Shown: one piece after another, positions 7,965 to 15,702 of the stretch
How positions within the stretch are numbered: position 1 is the stretch's first letter
Layout: the number at the start of each line of letters is the position of its first letter
Source: a virus
Length of the DNA stretch: 53,700 nucleotides
Virus record (IMG/VR): IMGVR_UViG_3300013136_000004
Span: 1 to 53,700 of that record
Reading direction: 5' to 3' (one strand)
Position numbers and translations under genes: made by a program
Notes under the pieces: model-generated
The model's database searches: none
What the model was told of the DNA's origin: nothing
The model's input: only the letters and a program-made list of their open reading frames with translations

Positions 7965-8171
7965 ATGAAATCGCTCCCATTCAAAAAAACACATTCTTTC
8001 AAATGCACATTCTGCGGAAGGTCTCATAGAGTAAAAATATTTCCAGATTGCCCGAGACAGAAATTTGACAAGGAGTGCGAATGCGGAGCAATATGCGAGG
8101 CCGAGGCAGAAACGATTTCGAGAAACAATCAGATTCATATTTCCAAGTTCACATTTCAGTGGGCCAGATAA
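7965..8171 (+). CDS. small Cys-rich zinc-binding protein
   Basis: First gene after early promoter copy 1, with GGAGG upstream of the ATG at 7965. The product has CTFCGR and CECGAIC clusters (residues about 14-17 and 34-38) typical of a zinc knuckle, in 68 residues. Early phage proteins of this size often bind host proteins or DNA; no specific function is visible. Confidence 0.6.
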   Translation: MKSLPFKKTHSFKCTFCGRSHRVKIFPDCPRQKFDKECECGAICEAEAETISRNNQIHISKFTFQWAR

Positions 8172-8242
8172 AGATTTTTTCAAGTAACTGACGAAGACAA
8201 AATTTGGATTCAGTAACAACTAACTACAAGGAGACCCAGACA

Positions 8243-8668
8243 ATGATGGTATCAAAAGAAAGCTTAATTTTTTTCGAAGAGCTGGCAAAGAAGCAAACAA
8301 GAATCTTTCCGGATGCATGCGACTCCGGATACCTCCTCAACTCTCCAGAAGAAAAAGCTCTCATCCGGGCGCACCTCTGCAAGCTGATGGCGACATATAA
8401 ATACGTCGCAAAGACCCACCCGATGCGCTCATCCGACTCACACAAAGAAGTAGTCATCGGAATTCCGGTCGAGGAAGAGAATAAGAGAATGTTCGGAATC
8501 GAGCTGACAGTCTCCTATCTTTCTCACAAGAAACTTGAGTGGATAGATGTTTTCATTCAGAGAAAAGACCTTGGAAGAGGGGATGCAGATTTCTTTCAGC
8601 CGGAAGAGGTCTTTTGGAAACTCTATAAACTCGGTCGTTGCGAAGAATTCAAAATTTCTACATTCTAA
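8243..8668 (+). CDS. hypothetical early protein
   Basis: AAGGAG lies nine bases before ATG 8243 (a second ATG follows directly). The 141-residue product is mixed alpha/beta with no recognised motif; the C-terminal half (IGIPVEEENKRMFGIELTVSYL and onward) looks like a small beta sheet. It belongs to the early operon from the 7898 promoter. Confidence 0.55.
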   Translation: MMVSKESLIFFEELAKKQTRIFPDACDSGYLLNSPEEKALIRAHLCKLMATYKYVAKTHPMRSSDSHKEVVIGIPVEEENKRMFGIELTVSYLSHKKLEWIDVFIQRKDLGRGDADFFQPEEVFWKLYKLGRCEEFKISTF

Positions 8669-8679
8669 GGAGAAGAAAA

Positions 8680-8916
8680 ATGATTCAACACACCGGAGCA
8701 ACAATAACAAGGGGAAGGGCTATCAAGCTTGAGGGAATGAAGATGACGTTCGAGTGCAAAAACGGACATATCCAGTCAACAGATTACTCGAAACAATCCA
8801 TATCTCCCCAAGGAGTCGAATTTCTTTTCTCACATTATCAGAAAGGTCTCTCGCTCTTTTGCAGAGAGTGCAAGAAAGATATCATCATCGAGAAGAAGAG
8901 AAAGAGAACGATATGA
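8680..8916 (+). CDS. small zinc-ribbon-like early protein
   Basis: TAAGGAG lies about ten bases before ATG 8680. The 78-residue product has one Cys-Gly/His pair (CKNGH) and one CREC pair about 36 residues apart, followed by a very basic tail (EKKRKRT). A zinc ribbon with nucleic-acid-binding tail is likely. The stop overlaps the next start (ATGA). Confidence 0.55.
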   Translation: MIQHTGATITRGRAIKLEGMKMTFECKNGHIQSTDYSKQSISPQGVEFLFSHYQKGLSLFCRECKKDIIIEKKRKRTI

Positions 8917-9143
8917 GCTCCATCAGATGTGAAGCGAAAATATTCGACGAATTCGTCGAATGCGATTTAATATTCGTTAGATGCCCGAGAAGCAAAGTCG
9001 AAGGAAGCAGATATTGCTTCCTTCACAAAACCTGTACTCACTCCCCCGTCGAAGTAGAGAAGAAGGGAGAGAAAAAAATCGTCTGCTCAATCTGCGGAGT
9101 AGAAATTTCAAGTCATCTATTAAGAGGAAGGAGAAAAAAATGA
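8913..9143 (+). CDS. small Cys/His-rich early protein
   Basis: Starts in an ATGA overlap with the preceding gene. The 76-residue product contains C, C, C and HKTC residues in a CRCP..YCFLH..C..H pattern and then CSICGV, suggesting two zinc-binding loops. Related Cys/His spacing (CRNKVVKDGYCMIHH) occurs in the 10554-10841 product, so the two may share an N-terminal zinc module. Confidence 0.55.
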   Translation: MSSIRCEAKIFDEFVECDLIFVRCPRSKVEGSRYCFLHKTCTHSPVEVEKKGEKKIVCSICGVEISSHLLRGRRKK

Positions 9144-9580
9144 ATCCACGTCTTACAATCACAGAGATAAATCTCATGTCAGAGACAAGAATAAAAGTCA
9201 AAGAGGCATTTCGCCAGCTCAGAAAAGAAGGGTTCATCGCAAGAGCGAATCATCTCTGCTGCTCAAATTGTGCCGGATACAATTTAACAGAGAAGGCGAC
9301 GGAAGATGTTGAATTAGGGAAAAAGAAAAAAGAAGAAATCAAAGGATGTGTCTTCTGGCACAACCAAGACGATGAAAGCTTCAACAGAAGAGGGATTTTA
9401 TTCCTCTCTTTCGGAAATCTTCATTCACAACAGATAGGAGATATCGGAATTGGAACCCTCGAAGTCGGAAAGAGAGTTGTCGAGGTATTGAGAGAAAAAG
9501 GGCTCGATGTTGAGTGGCCTGAAGATACATCAATTAGAATCGAAGTCTTTGCCTTCAGGAGATTGAACGATGCCGCCTGA
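9140..9580 (+). CDS. DUF6891-type protein
   Basis: ATG 9140 overlaps the previous stop and follows AAGGAG. The 146-residue product shows the hallmarks I associate with the DUF6891 family: AFRQLRKEGFIARANHLCCSNC, GCVFWHNQDD, ILFLSFG and VGKRVVEVLREKGLDVEW. The paired Cys and the HxQD segment are conserved in that family, which has no established function. It is found in bacteria and phages. Confidence 0.65.
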   Translation: MNPRLTITEINLMSETRIKVKEAFRQLRKEGFIARANHLCCSNCAGYNLTEKATEDVELGKKKKEEIKGCVFWHNQDDESFNRRGILFLSFGNLHSQQIGDIGIGTLEVGKRVVEVLREKGLDVEWPEDTSIRIEVFAFRRLNDAA

Positions 9581-9737
9581 AAACTTAGGGATTGTCTGGT
9601 ACAAAGGTCAATTTCGATATGCAATCTCAATCAAAGAACTCAAGAGAGAAAGATTCGAAGCAGTTCTTGTAAGCAGGAAAAAAATAATTATTAAGAAGGA
9701 AGAAATCAAACGAATGCCGAAAAAAAATTTTTCATAA
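9570..9737 (+). CDS. small basic protein (55 aa)
   Basis: This short frame starts inside the end of the previous gene (11-base overlap) and ends just before the second early promoter. The product is beta-rich at first (GIVWYKGQFRYAISI), then Lys/Arg-rich. Its position and clean frame support it; the ribosome binding site (GGAGA) is fair. Confidence 0.5.
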   Translation: MPPENLGIVWYKGQFRYAISIKELKRERFEAVLVSRKKIIIKKEEIKRMPKKNFS

Positions 9738-9769
9738 AAAATAAAATACCATTTCCAGTCCCGTCATTA

Positions 9770-9858
9770 TTGACTAAAAAAATTTTATAAAAATTAAAAA
9801 TAATGGTTGACAAAGGTTTTAAAATATGCTATAATATTATTAAATTTAAAAATTAATA
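9770..9858 (+). promoter_or_regulatory. early promoter copy 2 (TTGACA-17-TATAAT, perfect consensus)
   Basis: TTGACA at 9807-9812 and TATAAT at 9830-9835 with a 17-base spacer is an exact sigma70 consensus. The flanking AT-rich block matches copies 1 and 3; copies 2 and 3 also share about 40 bases upstream (AAATACCATTTCCAGTCCCG). It drives the genes from 9887. Confidence 0.88.
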
Positions 9859-9886
9859 TGTCGATGTTGCATAGGGAGAATCAGAT

Positions 9887-10357
9887 ATGATGCCATTTAT
9901 CCACGATGACGGAGGAAGAGCAGAAGCAGGGTATAAAGGGCTCGCAAACGATTGCGTTGTCAGAGCCATCGCTATCGCATCCGGACTACCCTACCAGGAA
10001 GTATATGACGCAATTAACTCTCTCAGCCTTAAAGAGAGAGTAACCAAATCGATGCAGCGCCGCTCCTCTTCTCGAGAAGGAGTCTATAAGAAGACCTACG
10101 AAAAATATCTTTTCTCTCTCGGATGGAAGTGGACTCCTACAATGAAAATCGGCTCAGGGTGTAAGGTCCATCTCACAGAAGGAGAATTGCCTGGAGGGAG
10201 AATCATCTGTCGACTCTCAAGACACATTACTGCGGTAATCGATGGAGTAATACACGACAATCACAACCCACAGAGAGAGACTCACGTCGTCGATGGCTGT
10301 GGCAACGTAAGTATACAGAAACGATGTGTCTACGGATACTGGTCGAAGGAGCAATGA
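9887..10357 (+). CDS. conserved phage protein, papain-like cysteine protease fold candidate
   Basis: The product has GYKGLANDCVVRAIAIASG near residues 15-33 (Cys as candidate nucleophile), then GGRIICRLSRHITAVIDG (His) and IHDNHNP (Asp/Asn), ending RCVYGYW. This Cys-His-Asp order with an RAIA helix after the Cys is typical of papain-like folds and of a family common in phages. First gene behind promoter copy 2, so expressed early; a role in remodelling host proteins is possible but unproven. Confidence 0.6.
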   Translation: MMPFIHDDGGRAEAGYKGLANDCVVRAIAIASGLPYQEVYDAINSLSLKERVTKSMQRRSSSREGVYKKTYEKYLFSLGWKWTPTMKIGSGCKVHLTEGELPGGRIICRLSRHITAVIDGVIHDNHNPQRETHVVDGCGNVSIQKRCVYGYWSKEQ

Positions 10358-10359
10358 AG

Positions 10360-10551
10360 ATGAAATTCAAAAAGGGGCAGACCTATAGAGCAGCCATCCA
10401 AGGAATGAATATATACAAGATACACATTCTTGCCGTCATCGAAGGAATGGTTGTTTACAGATGGTATGGGCGTCACAAACAATGGTGGCACTATTCAATT
10501 GAAACAAAAGAAATGGTAGAGTTTTTTATCAAGAATGCAAAAGGAGAATAG
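10360..10551 (+). CDS. small hypothetical early protein
   Basis: AAGGAG lies eight bases before ATG 10360; an ATG two codons upstream is too close to it. The 63-residue product is beta-rich with Trp/Tyr clusters (VVYRWYGRHKQWWHYS), suggesting a small SH3-like or OB-like fold. Function unknown. Confidence 0.55.
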   Translation: MKFKKGQTYRAAIQGMNIYKIHILAVIEGMVVYRWYGRHKQWWHYSIETKEMVEFFIKNAKGE

Positions 10552-10553
10552 AA

Positions 10554-10841
10554 ATGATAGAAGGGAGATGTAAAAAGAACGTATCTACTGATGGATGGCA
10601 CCGGCATCAATGTCGCAACAAAGTTGTAAAAGATGGCTATTGTATGATTCACCATCCCGATTCAGAAAATAGGAGAGCAGAGAAGTCTGAAAAACTCGAG
10701 GAAGAAAAAAGGCAGAAGCATCCTCTCTTTCTGGCAATGAAAAAAGTTCAAGAACTCTCAATAGAGAATAAAATTCTCAAAGAGAGGATAGAACAACTCG
10801 AATCTCAACTCAAATTATCAAAGGAGAATGAAAATGATTGA
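10554..10841 (+). CDS. zinc-finger plus coiled-coil early protein
   Basis: Residues 5-34 contain a CRKK-like C, HRHQCRNK and YCMIHH pattern, a plausible zinc module. Residues 50-93 form a leucine-rich coiled coil (ELSIENKILKERIEQLESQL), so the protein probably dimerises. Starts two bases after the previous stop with AAAGGAG upstream. Confidence 0.6.
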   Translation: MIEGRCKKNVSTDGWHRHQCRNKVVKDGYCMIHHPDSENRRAEKSEKLEEEKRQKHPLFLAMKKVQELSIENKILKERIEQLESQLKLSKENEND

Positions 10842-10923
10842 CGGGCAAGAATTTCTCGTCGTGTTTCTTTTCGTGGCACTCTTAATAATCGCAAAGACCT
10901 GGTGGGATACGAGGAAGAGATGA
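10834..10923 (+). CDS. small membrane protein (29 aa)
   Basis: Overlaps the previous gene by eight bases, with AAGGAG eight bases upstream of ATG 10834. The product is one membrane helix (FLVVFLFVALLIIAKTWW) and a basic end. Similar one-helix mini-proteins occur at 13264, 42928, 43991 and 46817. Confidence 0.5.
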   Translation: MIDGQEFLVVFLFVALLIIAKTWWDTRKR

Positions 10924-11078
10924 AAAAGTATATATTTCATTTGAGTAGATATAGGAAGAGGAGTTTCGAGAACAAGAGAGTCGAAGTACTTGCTGATAGC
11001 TTTCTCGAAGCAATCTCCTCGGTCAAAGTCGAATTTCCATATTTCGAAATAAATATGGCCTGGCCTGAATGGAGATAA
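10920..11078 (+). CDS. small hypothetical protein (52 aa)
   Basis: The ATG overlaps the preceding stop (ATGA) and the gene ends just before the next ATG at 11081. The basic N-terminal half (HLSRYRKRSFENKRVEV) followed by a helix resembles small phage DUF1653-like or host-modulator proteins, but there is no clear match. Confidence 0.5.
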   Translation: MKKYIFHLSRYRKRSFENKRVEVLADSFLEAISSVKVEFPYFEINMAWPEWR

Positions 11079-11080
11079 GG

Positions 11081-11266
11081 ATGAACTACTTCTGCCCCTC
11101 CTGCAAGAAAGAGCTAAGAGCAGTTCCAGATTGGCTCAACACAAGAAGAACCGATAGAGAAGAGCTCTCAGAATACGAAGTCTTCTTCGAATACACAGAC
11201 CCGGACAGAAGAATATGGAGGACGATTTATAAATGTTCTGGCTGTGGAGCAGAAGGAGAAATTTAA
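11081..11266 (+). CDS. zinc-ribbon protein
   Basis: The 61-residue product begins MNYFCPSCKKE and ends CSGCGAEGE, a classic four-Cys zinc ribbon with a charged loop between. GGAGATAAGG provides the ribosome binding site. It ends just before promoter copy 3. Confidence 0.6.
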   Translation: MNYFCPSCKKELRAVPDWLNTRRTDREELSEYEVFFEYTDPDRRIWRTIYKCSGCGAEGEI

Positions 11267-11313
11267 AATTTATTTTCATAAAAAATAAAATACCATTTCC
11301 AGTCCCGTCATTA

Positions 11314-11402
11314 TTGACTAAAAAAATTTTATAAAAATTAAAAATAATGGTTGACAAAGGTTTTAAAATATCCTACAATATTATTAAATTTAAAAATTAA
11401 TG
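11314..11402 (+). promoter_or_regulatory. early promoter copy 3 (TTGACA-17-TACAAT)
   Basis: TTGACA at 11351-11356 and TACAAT at 11374-11379 are 17 bases apart. The block is a near copy of those at 7861 and 9770, and its upstream part from about 11273 matches copy 2. It drives the genes from 11421. Confidence 0.85.
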
Positions 11403-11420
11403 TCAACCAAGGAGGATAAA

Positions 11421-11729
11421 ATGAAAGAGTACAAAGTCTATTATCAGAAAGACCCTCACTTCCATCTTCCGGGAACAATCTACTCTTTGGACAAAATCGA
11501 AAACACCCACGTCTATCTCGGAACCGTAATAGCAAAAGACATCGAAAAAGTTTTCATCGAAATGCAAGGTGAAGTCTGGTCGCCAAGAGGAGAAGCTCGT
11601 CCCTTCATCGAGGCAGCAGGATTATACCATACCTCGATGAGCGTCGGCGATATCGTCGAGACAGAAGACGGATTCTTTTCATGCGGAACCTTTGGATGGG
11701 AATTCTTAGGAGAAAGGAGAAGAATATGA
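11421..11729 (+). CDS. hypothetical early protein with TSMSVGD motif
   Basis: AAGGAGG precedes ATG 11421 by seven bases; an in-frame ATG at 11400 lies before it and is less likely. The C-terminal third contains YHTSMSVGDIVETEDGFFSC then FGWEFL, a motif found in YodL-like and related phage or plasmid proteins where SVGD recurs. I do not know a biochemical function for it. Confidence 0.6.
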   Translation: MKEYKVYYQKDPHFHLPGTIYSLDKIENTHVYLGTVIAKDIEKVFIEMQGEVWSPRGEARPFIEAAGLYHTSMSVGDIVETEDGFFSCGTFGWEFLGERRRI

Positions 11730-11965
11730 CAGAGAGATATTGGGAATATCCAAGAGACACAAGAAGATTCGCCTTTCAGCCCGGCGACAAGATTGTCGGC
11801 AAAGGGAAATATGCAGGGAAAGAAGGAACCATCGTCGAAATAAGAGTCAGGGTGAAAGAGTCCTGGAAAAAATTCCGTGACACTTACTACACAGTCGAAC
11901 TCAAAGGCGGGAAGAGAATAGTAATGCAAGGCGGAAACGGATTGAGAAAGGCAGAAAATGCTTAA
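11726..11965 (+). CDS. small KOW-like protein
   Basis: ATGA overlap with the preceding gene and AAGGAG upstream. The 79-residue product contains GDKIVGKGKYAGKEGTIVEI, a KOW-like beta barrel as in NusG or ribosomal L24, followed by two more strands. RNA or polymerase binding would be typical of the fold, but this is inference. Confidence 0.55.
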   Translation: MTERYWEYPRDTRRFAFQPGDKIVGKGKYAGKEGTIVEIRVRVKESWKKFRDTYYTVELKGGKRIVMQGGNGLRKAENA

Positions 11966-12125
11966 CACTTGCCTCTTCAGATGTAATGAATGCGGCTATC
12001 TTGTCAGTCTCTCACAGTGTAGAATCGAAAGCGAGGGCAAGGGGATTGAGAAAGAGAGCTATTACGTTCACAACGGATGCGGCGGAACAATTTCCGTCAT
12101 AAAAGAAAAGGAGGAAAAGAAATGA
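11958..12125 (+). CDS. zinc-ribbon mini-protein (55 aa)
   Basis: Starts within the end of the previous gene and ends four bases into the next start. The product has CLFRCNECG near the N-terminus and HNGCGG near residue 41, so a zinc ribbon is likely. The Lys/Glu-rich tail is encoded by the GGAGG ribosome binding site of the next gene. Confidence 0.55.
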   Translation: MLNTCLFRCNECGYLVSLSQCRIESEGKGIEKESYYVHNGCGGTISVIKEKEEKK

Positions 12126-13171
12126 AGGGTTCATCTATCAACACACTGTGGCAAGAGGTAGAGAGAGTGGAACAGGCGAAGCAAGATTTCATCATCTCCT
12201 CACAGTCTCTCTCGATGGTCGAGCAGGAAGAACTTCCACTCCTGGACATCCCCTCTATCGGAAAGTTCGGTCTCACAGAACACGCTCATCTGCAGATGGC
12301 GGAGAGGCTCCAAATTCCGAAGAAGTATTACGACCGGATGAGGACAGAGGCTCCTGACCTTCTGTGCCTCAACGTCAATCAGTGGCTGAAGAAGCCAGAA
12401 TCCGAGAAGCGCCTGGTTCGCACCTTGGACGGAAGAGTCCGGGCTATTCTATCGGACCGGTATCGTCCATACGATAATTACCCGGTTGCGCTTGGCGTAA
12501 TGGAAGGTCTGAAGGGCATCGAAGACCTGGAAATCCAATCTGCTAACCTGACAGATACAAATCTTTACATCCAGGTCGTTTCTCCTCGAATCCAGGACAT
12601 GGTGAAAGTAAACGACATCGTTCAAGCCGGCATCATGGTTTCAAATTCAGAAATCGGACTCGGTGCTGTCCGAGTAGAACCTCTCGTCTGGCGCCTCAAA
12701 TGTCTTAACGGAATGGTTCTTTCTGAAACTCTCCGGAAAGCCCATATCGGCAGAAAACTTGGAGAAGATGGATATGTCGATACAAAATACTTTCAGCAGG
12801 AAACCATTGCCGCTGATATGAAGGCGTTCATGATGACGGTCAGAGATATGGTGAAGGCTGCTGTCTCAGACGTCTCTCTCTTCCAGGCAGGAGTTGAGAA
12901 GCTGAAGGTTGCTTCTGGAATCCCAATTTCCGGAAAACTGGAAAGCGTTATCGAAAATGTTACAACTCGCTTCTCTTTCTCGGCGGACGAGAAAGACCAG
13001 ATGTTCAAGAATCTGATTTCAGATGGAGACTTGACTCGGTGGGGACTCGCAAACGCCATCACAGCAGTCGGCAGAGAAGTCGAAAATGCAGATAGAGCGG
13101 CATTCTTGGAAAGGACTGGCGGAAACATAATCGAGCTTTCGGAGAAAGACTGGAGTGTAATCAATAATTAG
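12122..13171 (+). CDS. DUF932 phage/plasmid-like protein
   Basis: The 349-residue protein matches the DUF932 family: an early HAHLQMAERLQIPKKYYDRM segment, LVRTLDGRVRAILSDRYRPYDN in the middle, and GIMVSNSEIGLGAVRVEPLVWRL as the conserved core. The family is common on phages and plasmids, often near replication genes, and has no firmly established function. GGAGG lies nine bases before the ATG. It is the last gene of the early block before a hairpin. Codon usage looks somewhat richer in G+C than its neighbours. Confidence 0.75.
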   Translation: MKGSSINTLWQEVERVEQAKQDFIISSQSLSMVEQEELPLLDIPSIGKFGLTEHAHLQMAERLQIPKKYYDRMRTEAPDLLCLNVNQWLKKPESEKRLVRTLDGRVRAILSDRYRPYDNYPVALGVMEGLKGIEDLEIQSANLTDTNLYIQVVSPRIQDMVKVNDIVQAGIMVSNSEIGLGAVRVEPLVWRLKCLNGMVLSETLRKAHIGRKLGEDGYVDTKYFQQETIAADMKAFMMTVRDMVKAAVSDVSLFQAGVEKLKVASGIPISGKLESVIENVTTRFSFSADEKDQMFKNLISDGDLTRWGLANAITAVGREVENADRAAFLERTGGNIIELSEKDWSVINN

Positions 13172-13177
13172 TTTTGC

Positions 13178-13241
13178 GAAGCGGGAGGGTCTCAATCGCA
13201 AGGCAGACAGGGGCATCTCTAACCCGTTAGCCTCCCGCTTC
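13178..13241 (+). ncRNA. long-stem structured RNA element or terminator
   Basis: An 11-bp perfect stem (GAAGCGGGAGG at 13178-13188 with its complement at 13231-13241) closes a 42-base loop that can itself pair (GGG with CCC). TTCTTTTC follows, so it may simply terminate the early operon. The large ordered loop and similar elements at 16664, 40335 and 42060 make a structured leader possible. Confidence 0.5.
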
Positions 13242-13263
13242 TTCTTTTCAAAAAGGACGAGAA

Positions 13264-13371
13264 ATGACTCAAGAAGAAATAGCCATAGTTATATTTGTAT
13301 TTGTAGCAGGTTGGATAGCAGGTAATTTGAATGGAAGGAGGGAAAATGAAAAATCAAAAAGAATCAAATGA
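13264..13371 (+). CDS. one-helix membrane mini-protein (35 aa)
   Basis: AAAGGACGAG precedes ATG 13264. The product (MTQEEIAIVIFVFVAGW, then a basic tail) has one membrane helix. A truncated near copy sits at 43050-43100, where the Trp17 TGG is replaced by TGA. It overlaps the next gene by 26 bases. Confidence 0.55.
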   Translation: MTQEEIAIVIFVFVAGWIAGNLNGRRENEKSKRIK

Positions 13372-13519
13372 AGAGCTCGAAAAAATCCTTGCAGAGCTCA
13401 AGGAATGCAACATAATCAAAACACAATCTGACTACGCAGTCCTCTCTTCTGCCCTTTCAAGAGCCTTCGGATATGGATTTCGATTTGGCCTTGAGCAGAA
13501 GATAAGCGCCTCTATATGA
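13346..13519 (+). CDS. small helical protein (57 aa)
   Basis: GGAGG lies just before ATG 13346, inside the end of the preceding mini-gene. The product is helical and acidic at first, then ends in an aromatic-rich helix (LSRAFGYGFRFGLEQK). No known family. Confidence 0.5.
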   Translation: MKNQKESNEELEKILAELKECNIIKTQSDYAVLSSALSRAFGYGFRFGLEQKISASI

Positions 13520-13548
13520 AAGAAAATTGATAATATTAAAAAAATAAC

Positions 13549-13577
13549 TTGACATTTTAAAAAATTTATCATAAAAT
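13549..13577 (+). promoter_or_regulatory. sigma70-type promoter (TTGACA-17-TAAAAT)
   Basis: TTGACA at 13549-13554 and TAAAAT at 13572-13577 with a 17-base spacer, in an AT-rich gap before the RHH gene and the replication operon. It is unrelated to the three repeated early promoters outside the hexamers. Confidence 0.75.
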
Positions 13578-13610
13578 TCTTATATATTATAAAAGAAAGG
13601 AGGTGATGAG

Positions 13611-13814
13611 ATGAGATATACAGCACTTGAGAGGAGCTCTCCTGATGCCAAAAAGATAGTTGTTAGTACATATCTTAACAAGGAAGTTGCAGAAGAAATG
13701 TTTAAGGAAGCTCAGAAACAGAATCGGTCAATGGCAGCGCAGATTTCCTTTGTCTGCAAATGCTGGTTAGAGAAGAAAAGGGAACAAGAGAAAGAAACAG
13801 AGATTGATTCCTAA
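13611..13814 (+). CDS. ribbon-helix-helix regulator
   Basis: The 67-residue product has KKIVVSTYLNKEVAEEMFKEAQKQNRS, a beta strand plus two helices in the Arc/MetJ/CopG arrangement, and ends in a charged tail. AAAGGAGG precedes the ATG. It is first in the operon behind the 13549 promoter and could autoregulate it. The RHH part resembles the C-terminal halves of the 1663 and 42500 products (KQRRSMEEQI versus KQNRSMAAQI). Confidence 0.65.
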   Translation: MRYTALERSSPDAKKIVVSTYLNKEVAEEMFKEAQKQNRSMAAQISFVCKCWLEKKREQEKETEIDS

Positions 13815-13838
13815 CTATCATTTAAGGAGGGACGAGAA

Positions 13839-14249
13839 ATGGTATTACCGGAAGCATATTCGAAGTATAATTATCTTACTGCCTGCAACCTCATGACAGG
13901 GAGAGGAGAAATTACATATGAAGAATTTCCTGCTGATGAGATAGAGGCAGCCAATACAATCGTTTTAGAAGATGAGAAAACTCCTGAGAATATCCTCTTC
14001 AGAAAGAGCGCACTCGATACTCTTTCTGAAGAGGCTCAGAAGGTTATTGAATTGATTCTTGATGCACCAGAGCAGTTGATGGCGTATGCCTCTACTCTTG
14101 ATGGTTCATACCATTCTCCTAAATACAAGAAGGGCAAAAAAGTAAGTCTAACAAACGTCGAGTTTTATATCCGAGATAACTGGAAATGGAAATGGGAACA
14201 AATCTGGAGCACAACCAAAGAAATAAGACGCGCCGTCAGTCTGCTATAA
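13839..14249 (+). CDS. putative sigma-like/HTH protein
   Basis: Residues about 60-80 (LDTLSEEAQKVIELILDAP) resemble the start of sigma region 4, and the C-terminus (VEFYIRDNWKWKWEQIWSTTKEIRRAV) looks like a DNA-binding helix pair found in phage sigma-like proteins. There is no region 2. It could act as an anti-sigma, a co-sigma or a replication-associated HTH protein. AAGGAGG precedes the ATG. Confidence 0.4.
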   Translation: MVLPEAYSKYNYLTACNLMTGRGEITYEEFPADEIEAANTIVLEDEKTPENILFRKSALDTLSEEAQKVIELILDAPEQLMAYASTLDGSYHSPKYKKGKKVSLTNVEFYIRDNWKWKWEQIWSTTKEIRRAVSLL

Positions 14250-14292
14250 AACATGATAGCACCGGCGAGATTTAATTGTGCAGGTAGAGAAA

Positions 14293-15702
14293 ATGAAGAT
14301 TGATATAATCTCACCTGTATTTTGCCATACAAGTGATTACAAGCGTCTACAACCAGCTCTTCAATATCAAAAAGAGTATTGGAGAAAGAAGCAATATTCA
14401 AAAGAGCAATGTTTCTATCTTTCAAGTCTTGTTGATTCTAAAGGGATATTTCTAAGAGGCCTTCTTCCTCGAGCAATCGAATATCTCAAGAATGAAAATA
14501 TTCCTTTTGAGGTTATAGGTGGAGGACCAGAAAAATTTCTCGAATATAGAATTCCATCTGAATTATCCGGTCTCCAGGCAAGAGATTATCAGATAGATGC
14601 AGTCGAAAAAATATTCTATCACAAGAGAGGTGTGATAGTGGTTGTTACCGGAGGAGGAAAAACCTTCATTGCAGCTCTTGCTATTAAATCCATTGTTGGC
14701 TACAGACCGAAAGTTCTCTTTCTCTGCAATACTATCGGACTCCTTCGACAAACAACAACAAAATTCAAAGAATACGGAATCAACAACATCTGCTCAATAG
14801 GTGAAGGGAAAAAAGAGATAACAGCAGATGTTGTCGTCTCAACAATCCAGAGCTTCGCTCGATTAGATGTTGAGTCTCTGAAAGACCACTTCGACATGAT
14901 AATTGTGGATGAAGCTCATCATGTAAGGATGTTTGATGGCGTTTGGACAAAGGTTCTCTCAGGTCTCAACGCTCTCTACAGAATAGGGCTTACAGCAACT
15001 CCTCCTTTAAATGAAGAAGGAGTTCTCTGTCTTGAAGGCCATATTGGTCCTATCATCTCAGAGATGATGCATCCTGAGGCGATTTCAAGAAAAATAATTG
15101 TAAATGTATTTCTCAATTTGATAAAAATACCTTATAATAATGATATCGCACAACTAAAGAATTACAAGGATGTTTACAGGCAAGGAATCGTCGAGGATTA
15201 TCTCTACAATAAAATTGTTGTGGAGGAAGTTAAGAGACTCTCAGACATCGGGCTCACGTCTTTAATCTATGTTTCACAGATTAACCACCTTCTCAAAATA
15301 CAAGCACTTTTAAATAGATATGAAATCCCCTCTTCTCCTGTTTACGGAAATGTGTCAGGAGAAGAAAGAGAAAAAATTAGAATCAGTCTTCACAGAAAAG
15401 AAATAATGGCAGTTGTAGCAACGACTGCCTGGAAAGAAGGAATCGACATCCCCTCTCTCAATAATATTAGTCTTGCCGCTCAAGGAAAAGACGAGATTGC
15501 TCTTCTTCAAAATATAGGAAGAGGTGTAAGAAGAGATGAAGGGAAAACTGAATTGATTCTTACTGATTTCTTCAATCCATCCCAGTACTATCTTGTGAAG
15601 CATTTTGGCGAAAGACTTTCTCTCTATTTCGAAAGAGGATGGATTGGAAAAGAATTTGAAAAATCTTATCGACAAAATCCCTCTCCTGATAGAAAACTTT
15701 GA
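14293..15702 (+). CDS. superfamily 2 DNA helicase (UvsW/RadD-like)
   Basis: The 469-residue protein has the full SF2 set: a Q-like QARDYQIDAV, Walker A VVTGGGKTF, VDEAHH (DEAH box), LTATPP (motif III), VVATTAWKEGIDIP (motif V) and QNIGRGVRR (motif VI). The N-terminal approximately 95 residues resemble the UvsW-like accessory domain. Such phage helicases remodel recombination and origin structures. An in-frame GTG at 14278 is an alternative start. Codons 273-283 contain an embedded promoter-like sequence (15110-15138). The 3' end overlaps the primase gene. Confidence 0.85.
   Translation: MKIDIISPVFCHTSDYKRLQPALQYQKEYWRKKQYSKEQCFYLSSLVDSKGIFLRGLLPRAIEYLKNENIPFEVIGGGPEKFLEYRIPSELSGLQARDYQIDAVEKIFYHKRGVIVVVTGGGKTFIAALAIKSIVGYRPKVLFLCNTIGLLRQTTTKFKEYGINNICSIGEGKKEITADVVVSTIQSFARLDVESLKDHFDMIIVDEAHHVRMFDGVWTKVLSGLNALYRIGLTATPPLNEEGVLCLEGHIGPIISEMMHPEAISRKIIVNVFLNLIKIPYNNDIAQLKNYKDVYRQGIVEDYLYNKIVVEEVKRLSDIGLTSLIYVSQINHLLKIQALLNRYEIPSSPVYGNVSGEEREKIRISLHRKEIMAVVATTAWKEGIDIPSLNNISLAAQGKDEIALLQNIGRGVRRDEGKTELILTDFFNPSQYYLVKHFGERLSLYFERGWIGKEFEKSYRQNPSPDRKL
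15110..15138 (+). promoter_or_regulatory. internal promoter of the TTCTCA-17-TATAAT class
   Basis: Within the helicase coding sequence, TTCTCA at 15110 and TATAAT at 15133-15138 stand 17 bases apart. All but one of the 29 bases match the promoter-like element before queD at 19700-19728. It could transcribe the primase and initiator genes separately from the helicase. Confidence 0.5.
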
